Assembly: GCA_002424365.1 (NCBI GenBank)
Contig: DIRQ01000023.1
Coordinates: 1 to 11,569 of the forward strand
DNA from: Syntrophomonas sp. UBA5432
GTDB lineage: Bacteria > Bacillota > Syntrophomonadia > Syntrophomonadales > Syntrophomonadaceae
Length of the DNA: 11,569 bases
Reading direction: 5' to 3'
The notes below the pieces were generated by a model that saw nothing but the letters and a program-made list of their open reading frames with translations, had not been told where the DNA came from and did not search any database. Positions 1-5,113 of the stretch are shown piece after piece. Both the position numbers and the translations under genes were made by a program. The first letter of the stretch is position 1. Every line of letters begins with the position of its first letter.

Positions 1-191
1 GTTCCTGAAACTAGTATCGGTTCACGATATTTATTGTTATCCAGAGCAAAAAAACCACCAAAAGAGCCGATATCCGCAAGTACTTCAGGCCTTTTGGTCA
101 TTCCTACCCACTTTTTAATCATTTCAACTGACTGATTGGCAGCATCAATGTCTACCCCAGCATCTTTATAACTCAAACCCTTGTCATCCAT
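1..191 (-). CDS. purM: Phosphoribosylformylglycinamidine cyclo-ligase (PurM), N-terminal part, cut by the window edge
   Basis: PurM (AIR synthetase) closes the imidazole ring of FGAM using ATP in de novo purine synthesis, in the cytoplasm. The first 63 codons are visible on the minus strand. They begin MDDKGLSYKDAGVDIDAANQ, and YKDAGVDI is the hallmark start of PurM; the reading continues with a segment like the family's DIGSFGGFF. The ATG at 191 is chosen because a G-rich ribosome site (AGGGGG) lies about 6 bases upstream. The start is only 15 bases after the purF stop, so the two are almost certainly one transcript. The remaining 80 % or so of the gene lies outside the window, so integrity cannot be judged. 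Confidence 0.93.
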   Translation of the reverse strand, partial: MDDKGLSYKDAGVDIDAANQSVEMIKKWVGMTKRPEVLADIGSFGGFFALDNNKYREPILVSG

Positions 192-206
192 GATAAGCCC
201 CCTATC

Positions 207-1607
207 CTAAACCTCTACTGACTCTATCGGCAGCGGGTAGCTGCCACTAAAACAAGCGTCACAAAAAAATGGGTAGTTTTTTTGCAGAGCATCTCGCATC
301 CCTTCCCGACTGATGTAGTTCAGGCTATCAGCACCTATGAATTCGCATATCTCATCAGTTTCCATATTATTGGCAATCAACTCTTCCCGACGTGAGGTGT
401 CTATTCCATAATAGCAGGGAAACTTAGTCGGTGGTGACGCTACCACCATGTGCACTTCACTAGCTCCAGCCCGTCGTAACATCTGTACAATCTTCTTACT
501 GGTAGTTCCTCTAACTATAGAATCATCAACCATGATTATACGTTTATCCTTTACTACCTCTTCGATAGCATTAAGTTTCAGTTGCACTCCCAGTTCCCGC
601 ATCTGCTGGGTAGGCTGGATAAACGTACGTCCGATATAACGGTTTTTCATTAAGCCCTCTTCGAAGGGCAGCCCGGCCTCCTCCGCATATCCCAGAGCAG
701 CAGAAGTCCCGGAATCAGGTACCGATATAACCAGATCGGCATCAATATCACATTCCCGGGCAAGTTGCCGGCCCATGCTACGACGAGCCTGGTAAACATT
801 AATGCCATCAATGGTACTATCCGGACGGGCAAAATAAATGTACTCAAAAATACAATGGGCACTGCGGGGAGAGTTAAGCACCTGCTGAGAGCGTATCCCC
901 TCCCGGTCGATAATTACTATTTCACCCGGGTTTACATCCCGGACAAAATCGGCTCCTATAGTATCCAGAGCAGCGGATTCAGAAGACAATACATAATTGC
1001 CATTTAAATCGCCAATACACAGGGGTCTTATCCCCATGGGGTCACGAACCCCTACGATCCTGTCCTCACCCATTATTATCAGAGCAAAGGCCCCTTTCAT
1101 ATCTATCATACACTTGGCCAGTGCATCTTCCATTTTATCCTGAGAATAGCGGGCCAACAGGTTAGCCACTATCTCGGTATCAGTAGTAGTCTGAAAAACT
1201 GAACCATAGGTAGCCAAACGTTTTCTTAATTCTACTGTATTTACCAGGTTACCGTTATGGGCCAGGGCTACCATACCATTGAGGTAATGGAAAACCAGGG
1301 GCTGCGAATTTACCAGTCCACTCTCCCCGGTGGTGGAATAACGTACATGGCCGACAGCTATATGTCCTTTCAGTCCCTCCAGATGTTGCTCATTAATAAC
1401 CTCCGAAACTAGTCCCATGCCTTTATGAAGTTTTATCCGGTGCCCATCAGAAACTGCAATTCCGGCGCTTTCCTGGCCCCGGTGCTGCAAAGCATAGAGC
1501 CCATAAAAAGTTGCACGGGAGGCATCTATAGCACTATCCGGATTATTCAGATAGATCCCAAAAACCCCACATTCATCTCTAAATTTATCCTCTAATTCGT
1601 AAGACAA
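207..1607 (-). CDS. purF: Amidophosphoribosyltransferase (PurF), Bacillus-type with propeptide and 4Fe-4S cluster
   Basis: PurF makes 5-phosphoribosylamine from PRPP and glutamine, the committed step of purine synthesis. The 466-residue protein has normal family length. The Ntn-type glutaminase domain begins at Cys13 (DECGVFGIY), so a 12-residue propeptide is expected to be removed to free the catalytic cysteine. The phosphoribosyltransferase half carries the PRPP loop IMVDDSIVRGTTS (about 358-370). Cys252, Cys398, Cys449 and Cys452 (the last two in CDAC) match the four ligands of the Bacillus-type 4Fe-4S cluster, which makes the enzyme oxygen-sensitive. The start codon is TTG, preceded by GGGGGAGG about 8 bases upstream; no ATG exists near this end of the frame. 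It follows the purB remnant and precedes purM by 15 bases. Confidence 0.97.
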   Translation of the reverse strand: MSYELEDKFRDECGVFGIYLNNPDSAIDASRATFYGLYALQHRGQESAGIAVSDGHRIKLHKGMGLVSEVINEQHLEGLKGHIAVGHVRYSTTGESGLVNSQPLVFHYLNGMVALAHNGNLVNTVELRKRLATYGSVFQTTTDTEIVANLLARYSQDKMEDALAKCMIDMKGAFALIIMGEDRIVGVRDPMGIRPLCIGDLNGNYVLSSESAALDTIGADFVRDVNPGEIVIIDREGIRSQQVLNSPRSAHCIFEYIYFARPDSTIDGINVYQARRSMGRQLARECDIDADLVISVPDSGTSAALGYAEEAGLPFEEGLMKNRYIGRTFIQPTQQMRELGVQLKLNAIEEVVKDKRIIMVDDSIVRGTTSKKIVQMLRRAGASEVHMVVASPPTKFPCYYGIDTSRREELIANNMETDEICEFIGADSLNYISREGMRDALQKNYPFFCDACFSGSYPLPIESVEV

Positions 1608-1663
1608 TTTATTGCCTCCCCCAATTTTCTTTCCTAAAACAATTCACCACGCGGTATGAAAAA

Positions 1664-1669
1664 CCTCCT
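1664..1669 (-). promoter_or_regulatory. Orphan Shine-Dalgarno AGGAGG after the purB remnant
   Basis: A perfect AGGAGG lies just after the terminal stop of the purB remnant, about 60 bases ahead of the purF start and so too far away to serve purF, which has its own GGGAGG site. The only nearby start is a GTG opening a 13-codon frame with no recognisable product. It is probably the leftover ribosome site of a lost gene, which fits decay by deletion between purE and purF. Confidence 0.45.
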
Positions 1670-1674
1670 ATTTC

Positions 1675-1845
1675 TTAATCTCCCTGGCCACAGCGCCGGA
1701 AGATATAATTGCCATTGGTAATATATATATTAAGGTCAAATGCCTGTTACAGTTCCTCACAGATGGCTATCTCTATTTTCAGCCAGTTATTAAGTTTATT
1801 ATCCTGTGACTAGATGTGCCCCATTTCCGGTAAGCGTTCTATCAT
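1675..1845 (-). pseudogene. purB: purB (adenylosuccinate lyase) remnant with most of the gene deleted
   Basis: The 237-bp gap between purE and purF reads in one frame as the two ends of adenylosuccinate lyase. It starts at an ATG overlapping the purE stop (TAATG), the usual coupled arrangement. The first 32 codons read MIERLPEMGHI-stop-SQDNKLNNWL.., closely following the family start MIERYxRPEMGxIWxxENKFxxWLxVEIxACE. The first stop (TAG, 1810-1812) sits exactly where the conserved Trp of xIW should be, consistent with a TGG to TAG change. After a second stop (TAA, 1747-1749) the frame continues QAFDLNIYITNGNYIFRR, which resembles the PurB C-terminus (CFDYNYHLKNVDLIFERLGL in Bacillus subtilis, from memory), and ends at TAA 1675-1677. 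About 56 codons remain of the usual 430 or so. It cannot encode a working enzyme; a functional purB would have to be elsewhere. Confidence 0.8.
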
Positions 1846-2366
1846 TAGCGTTTCTCCTTATCCCTCAGGTAAGCCTCCGGACCTATTTCCTTCAATTTAT
1901 TATCTTTGGCCGTTACTTCCCCCGCCATCTGCTGGCGGTACGCCAATAGACGGGAACGAAGTTCGGCATTGCTTACCCCCAGAATTTGCAGAGCCAGCAA
2001 GGCAGCATTAGCACTGCCGTTAATAGCTACGGTAGCTACCGGGATACCTTTAGGCATTTGTACTATGGAGTAGAGCGAGTCAACCCCGGAAAGGGTACTG
2101 GTTTTTATCGGTACCCCGATTACTGGCATAATGGTATAGGCAGCAATCACTCCCGGAAGATGGGCTGCTCCGCCGGCTCCAGCTATTATTACCTGAATTC
2201 CCCTTTCTGCAGCAGTAGTTGCATATTTAGCCGTTTGTTCTGGTAAACGGTGCGCAGAACATATGGTCATTTCATAACTTACCCCAAAACTGTCCAGTAT
2301 ATCAGCAGCTTCTTTCATAATGGCCAGGTCAGAATCGCTTCCCATAATGATACCTACTGCAGGCAT
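1845..2366 (-). CDS. purE: N5-carboxyaminoimidazole ribonucleotide mutase (PurE, class I)
   Basis: PurE converts N5-CAIR to CAIR in purine synthesis. At 173 residues the length is close to class I PurE. The N-terminus has the phosphate-binding GSDSD (9-13), then SAHR (37-40) with the catalytic histidine, and the glycine-rich AGAGGAAHLPGV loop (about 62-73). The residues after SAHR are LPEQ rather than the common TPD, a mild departure. The ATG at 2366 is preceded by a strong AAGGAGGAG site about 6 bases away. It is the first gene after the riboswitch. Its stop overlaps the start of the purB remnant by one base. PurK, the usual partner that makes N5-CAIR, is not in the window. Confidence 0.96.
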   Translation of the reverse strand: MPAVGIIMGSDSDLAIMKEAADILDSFGVSYEMTICSAHRLPEQTAKYATTAAERGIQVIIAGAGGAAHLPGVIAAYTIMPVIGVPIKTSTLSGVDSLYSIVQMPKGIPVATVAINGSANAALLALQILGVSNAELRSRLLAYRQQMAGEVTAKDNKLKEIGPEAYLRDKEKR

Positions 2367-2400
2367 TCTAACTCCTCCTTATCAGGTATAATCAAAAACT

Positions 2401-2447
2401 AAAAAACCCGGGCCAGAGGGTTCTTAACCGAAACCTCTCCGCCTGGG
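2401..2447 (-). terminator. Riboswitch expression-platform terminator ahead of purE
   Basis: On the minus strand a GC-rich hairpin is formed by CCCAGGC..AGAGG on the 5' arm (2447 downwards) and CCTCT..GGCCCGGG on the 3' arm, followed by six T (2406-2401). The 5' arm shares bases with the 3' end of the ykkC-type aptamer (the CCC of GGGATAAAAGCCC). Ligand binding should therefore compete with the terminator, which gives a genetic ON switch. Confidence 0.8.
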
Positions 2448-2552
2448 CTTTTATCCCTATACGGTGTAGTGCTTACTAAGCACCTGTGCCACTCGGACCA
2501 GTCCATGTCCTGCATGCGGAACCCTAGACACACTTTCGTGTTTCTACTTATA
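2424..2552 (-). ncRNA. ykkC-family riboswitch, probably the PRPP-sensing subtype (2b)
   Basis: The leader of purE contains the conserved blocks of the ykkC/yxkD RNA in the correct order: CTAGGGTTCCG (2527-2517), CTGGTCCGAG (2501-2492), and near the 3' end GGGATAAAAGCCC (2457-2445). The first block is preceded by a small hairpin (ACACGAAAGTGT). ykkC RNAs split into subtypes sensing guanidine, ppGpp, PRPP or nucleoside diphosphates. Position directly upstream of purE-purF-purM points to PRPP, because PRPP-class members are known to control de novo purine genes in clostridia. Family membership is seen directly; the ligand is inferred from context. Aptamer ends are approximate. The transcript from the promoter at 2566-2594 would start about 7 bases before it. 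Confidence 0.88.
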
Positions 2553-2565
2553 TATTTACACCTTG

Positions 2566-2594
2566 ATATTAACAAAGCATCTTTAGCGTGTCAA
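2566..2594 (-). promoter_or_regulatory. Sigma-A promoter of the pur operon
   Basis: On the minus strand TTGACA (2594-2589) is followed by a 17-base spacer and TAATAT (2571-2566), a near-consensus vegetative promoter. Transcription should start around 2559, immediately before the riboswitch aptamer. The -35 box lies only 12 bp beyond the stop codon of the hydrolase gene, so the pur operon has its own promoter although the upstream gene is co-directional and has no terminator of its own. Confidence 0.85.
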
Positions 2595-2606
2595 CTTAAT
2601 AAAGCT

Positions 2607-3809
2607 CTATTCTTCTAATTTACTGCCTACCCAACGAGCTACCTGACGAGAATACAGGAATTCCAGGTGATTTACCGGGAGTATGTCTTTAGCCTTTAAT
2701 CTTGCTCCCCTTTTGGACAGACCATCAGTATAGAGTACACTTTCCAAAAAAACCAGCCCATCTCCAGGCCCGCTTTCATCACCAGGAAAAGAATTGAAGA
2801 AGTTATGCTCCCCGGCCAGCACATAAAAGTCTATACCTGGTTCCAATCCCCGCACATCCAACCGCTTAACTAAATTTCCTCCATCGGCTATAGCCTGGTC
2901 AATACCCCGCGAATGACTAATCAGTCCGCTTCCTCCATAATAGGTTGTCCACCAATCCTGCTGAAGCATGTCCAGTTTATAGGTGTCATCCCAACGGTAA
3001 AGAAGCTGGCATTGACCAGGAAATGCTCCTTCTCGGTAAATAGAACACGAGGTTGTATCTACCATAGTACACAAAGAAAGCACTTTATCCCAGGCTAAAA
3101 CCCCATTAGATCCTGATATGTATATAACGTAATTAAAAAGCGGGTTGCGGAAGGGAAAGTCAACCCCCAGGTTAGGTGTTCCCAGCATTACATAGCGGCG
3201 TATATCTCCACAGTAAGGGGTATCACTTAAACCTGACAGATAAATACGGGCTGCTGTCCCCCCTTTGCTATAAGCTACCAGGTCTATTTGCTCCTTTCCG
3301 GTCACATTACAAATATGGGAAATAGCGTCCGCTAATTGTTCCGCCTGTATAAAGTTGTCTCCATGAGTATGGGAAAAGGTAATGGCAAAAACCCGGTAGC
3401 CCAGAGCTACTAGCTGCTGCTGCAATCCATCATAGCCCATAGCGTAAAGATCAGTAAATGAATTAGCATCCAAACCAGCACCCGGCACCAGCAGAATTGG
3501 AATCTGATGGCGGTTGCGATCCCACCCCGGAGCGTAATGCAGGAGATAGTATTTAGATGCCGGGGTAGCCGTTTGAAAACAATTGATAACGTCCAGGTCC
3601 TGATGTTCATTCTGGGAACAAAAACGTTCTTCTTTACCCTCTAGTTTTTTCACCTGCTGCAGCTCTACCCGTTCCCAGAAACGGCTGCTGCCTTTGTACT
3701 TTATCCCTACATTTAAGAACATATCCCGGGACAATCGCTGATAAAAATCCTTACCAGAAGCTCTCAAAAAATCGAACAATGCTGGGTAGGAAATAATTAA
3801 ATCAAACAT
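2607..3809 (-). CDS. Lipase-like alpha/beta hydrolase, function unknown
   Basis: This 400-residue protein has an alpha/beta-hydrolase fold of the lipase type. LLVPGAGLDANSF (about 106-118) fits the oxyanion-hole strand, and AYSKGG (179-184) is a nucleophile elbow with Ser181 in which the first Gly of GxSxG is Ala, as in small Bacillus lipases. LGTPNLGV (209-216) is typical of lipases. Likely acid and base are Asp350 (GPGDG) and His381 (VNHLEFL). No signal peptide or membrane segment is visible, so it is predicted to be cytoplasmic, and a triacylglycerol substrate is not assured; an intracellular ester, acyl-thioester or polyester are alternatives. The ATG at 3809 has a GGAGGG site about 7 bases upstream. 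A TATAAT at 3833-3828 is present, but would leave a leader of only about 12 bases. It has no terminator before the pur promoter, so readthrough would meet the riboswitch terminator. It has no obvious link to purines. Confidence 0.85.
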   Translation of the reverse strand: MFDLIISYPALFDFLRASGKDFYQRLSRDMFLNVGIKYKGSSRFWERVELQQVKKLEGKEERFCSQNEHQDLDVINCFQTATPASKYYLLHYAPGWDRNRHQIPILLVPGAGLDANSFTDLYAMGYDGLQQQLVALGYRVFAITFSHTHGDNFIQAEQLADAISHICNVTGKEQIDLVAYSKGGTAARIYLSGLSDTPYCGDIRRYVMLGTPNLGVDFPFRNPLFNYVIYISGSNGVLAWDKVLSLCTMVDTTSCSIYREGAFPGQCQLLYRWDDTYKLDMLQQDWWTTYYGGSGLISHSRGIDQAIADGGNLVKRLDVRGLEPGIDFYVLAGEHNFFNSFPGDESGPGDGLVFLESVLYTDGLSKRGARLKAKDILPVNHLEFLYSRQVARWVGSKLEE

Positions 3810-3858
3810 TAGACTCCCTCCTATTTTATTATAACATCCAAAAATTACTTACCCAGCC

Positions 3859-3885
3859 AAAAAAAAACTCCCCTGAAGTGGGGAG
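3859..3885 (-). terminator. Intrinsic terminator after the small acidic protein gene
   Basis: On the minus strand a perfect 6-bp stem CTCCCC/GGGGAG with the loop ACTTCA is followed by nine T (3867-3859). It begins 7 bases after the stop of the small gene at 3893 and separates it from the hydrolase gene. Confidence 0.9.
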
Positions 3886-3892
3886 CCTTTAT

Positions 3893-4066
3893 CTATAGGT
3901 TTTGCAGCCGGAATTTTAGCTTAATTATTTCCTGGTAAAGTAGCTGAGCCTCATTACTTATATCATCATCACTTAGTGACATTAAAAATTCCAAGTTGGC
4001 TTCTTTTTCTAATTCCTCTAATCTGGTTATTAGGTCATCGGCTAAATATTTAACCAAATCTTCCAA
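3893..4066 (-). CDS. Small acidic helical protein, unknown function
   Basis: The reading frame is open from an ATG at 4096 (67 codons), but that ATG has no ribosome site. A perfect AAAGGAGG (AGGAGG at 4080-4075) lies 8 bases before an in-frame TTG at 4066, which gives a 57-residue protein and is taken as the real start. The protein is rich in Glu, Asp, Leu and Lys, has no Cys and no membrane segment. Heptad-like stretches LADDLITRLEELEKEANLEF and LLYQEIIKLKFRLQNL suggest two helices joined by a SLSDDDISNEA turn, possibly a coiled coil or a helical hairpin. No family is recognised. A strong terminator follows 7 bases after the stop, so it is probably a monocistronic gene. Confidence 0.65.
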   Translation of the reverse strand: MEDLVKYLADDLITRLEELEKEANLEFLMSLSDDDISNEAQLLYQEIIKLKFRLQNL

Positions 4067-4096
4067 TGCTTTTTCCTCCTTTGTGACTACGGTCAT

Positions 4097-4392
4097 TCTT
4101 TGCCCAACCCGGGGAATACCCTATTTGTTTTAACAATGTTCACTAAAGAACCTCTCCCAACAGACTTTTCTGATTCTTACCCTATTACCGCAGTCTTATA
4201 CGAGTTTAAAGAAATCATCCCCACCACAAATGAAGGGAGATTGGTCAAGTTCTCCTTCCAAAGCTTTTACAAGACAACTTTTTTATTGCCGCCTACTTTC
4301 TCACTAATATTCGGTGATAGTAAATTTTATGAATAGCGTATTAAATGTTGACAAGGTTATAATTAAAGCAATTATGAATTGAGAAAGGATGA
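4097..4392. other. Intergenic stretch between divergent genes, with a possible gene remnant
   Basis: This region of about 296 bp separates the divergent small protein gene and the lipoprotein gene. It should hold promoters for both. The plus-strand promoter candidate is listed separately; none stood out on the minus strand. From 4266 down to 4093 the minus strand reads as a 57-codon frame broken by a single TAA, including KSVGRGSLVNIVKTNRVF, which could be a decayed coding fragment. The open plus-strand frame 4100-4336 has no ribosome site and is not accepted as a gene. Confidence 0.35.
4348..4378 (+). promoter_or_regulatory. Candidate sigma-A promoter of the GerMN lipoprotein gene
   Basis: A perfect TTGACA (4348-4353) lies 39 bases before the coding region. 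The matching -10 is ambiguous: TATGAA at 4373-4378 leaves a long 19-base spacer, while the perfect TATAAT at 4358-4363 is too close to pair with it. Given the GerM-like product, a sporulation sigma factor is also possible. Confidence 0.4.
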
Positions 4393-4959
4393 ATGAGAGT
4401 GAAGAAAAAGGGTCTGGTTTTGTTGGTAGTACTATGCCTGCTGGTAGCTACTGCACTAACCGGCTGCAGCTCCTGGGGTAAGGATAAACAAAAGCAAGGG
4501 AATGATCCTGATAACCAGCAACCACAGTTAGCTACAATGGAAGTGGTCTTGTATTTTAGCGATGATCAGGCTATGTATCTGGTTCCAGAGAAAAGAAACA
4601 TAACTATCGAGGAAGGAACCGGTGACGAGGTGCTGGCTACCAGCATAATTAAAGAACTCATAGCTGGTCCCCAGAATAAAGAACTTCATGCCACTATCCC
4701 GGCTGAAGCCAAAGTATTGTCGGTAAAGATTAAAGAAGGTGTAGCCAGTGCGGATTTCAGTAAAGAGTTACAAAGTAAACATTGGGGAGGCAGTACCGGC
4801 GAGGGTATGACGTTATACTCAATCGCCAATACTTTAACGGAACTGGATTCTATTGATAAAGTGGAGTTATTAATTGAGGGTAAAAAGGTAGAAAGCCTGG
4901 CAGGACACATAGATACTACTGTCCCGCTGGAAAGAAATGAGGATATAATTAAAAAATAA
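4393..4959 (+). CDS. Lipoprotein with GerMN (sporulation and spore germination) domain
   Basis: The N-terminus is a lipoprotein signal: basic RVKKK, a hydrophobic stretch (8-22) and the lipobox LTGC with Cys25, so the protein is exported and anchored to the outer face of the membrane. A hydrophilic linker (about 26-46) leads to a single GerMN domain (about 50-180) with the usual VVLYFSDDQAMYLVPEKR start, a GPQNKELHATIP segment and VASADFSKEL. GerMN proteins are found in spore-forming Firmicutes; GerM of Bacillus subtilis has two such domains and helps engulfment and germination, while single-domain lipoproteins like this one are widespread and mostly unstudied. GAAAGGA is only 3 bases before the ATG at 4393 but 9 bases before an in-frame GTG at 4399, which would give the tidy start MKKKGLVL and is probably the true start. 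It is monocistronic with its own terminator. Confidence 0.88.
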   Translation: MRVKKKGLVLLVVLCLLVATALTGCSSWGKDKQKQGNDPDNQQPQLATMEVVLYFSDDQAMYLVPEKRNITIEEGTGDEVLATSIIKELIAGPQNKELHATIPAEAKVLSVKIKEGVASADFSKELQSKHWGGSTGEGMTLYSIANTLTELDSIDKVELLIEGKKVESLAGHIDTTVPLERNEDIIKK

Positions 4960-4967
4960 TATATTTT

Positions 4968-5007
4968 GGGTGGCAAAAAGGACATTTCTTTCTGCCACCC
5001 ATTTTTT
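4968..5007 (+). terminator. Intrinsic terminator of the lipoprotein gene
   Basis: GGGTGGCA (4968-4975) pairs perfectly with TGCCACCC (4993-5000), with some extra inner A-T pairing, and is followed by six T (5002-5007). It starts 8 bases after the stop codon. On the opposite strand the tail is A/T rich but broken, so any action on guaA transcripts, which converge here, would be weak. Confidence 0.9.
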
Positions 5008-5113
5008 ATGATAATCAAAGAATGTATTAACGTTGAACTAATATTTCAGTATCAACCTTTTGTTAAGAGAGATGATTTAATGCAGAAGACATAAGGGGTA
5101 TTCCTAAAGAAAA

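Noticed and set aside
1671..1712. Shifted frame in the purB remnant reading AIISSGAVAREIKK, resembling the region after the PurB N-terminus
   Set aside because: The unshifted frame matches the PurB C-terminus over more positions and ends at a natural stop, so a deletion without frameshift explains the sequence better.
2424..2552. Guanidine-I riboswitch
   Set aside because: The conserved blocks are common to all ykkC subtypes; guanidine-class members precede transporter or carboxylase genes, whereas purE follows here, so PRPP is the better call. Not excluded without a subtype model.
3828..3833. TATAAT on the minus strand as the hydrolase promoter
   Set aside because: No acceptable -35 box lies 16-18 bases upstream, and the start would fall on the ribosome site; noted only in the gene entry.
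4100..4336. Plus-strand open frame of 78 codons between the small protein and lipoprotein genes
   Set aside because: It has no ribosome site, no recognisable domain and unusual composition, and lies where promoters are needed; it more likely is non-coding or antisense to a relic.
5020..5075. Weak hairpin GTTGA/TCAAC as a guaA terminator
   Set aside because: The stem is only 5 bp with a long loop, and no T tract follows on the minus strand.
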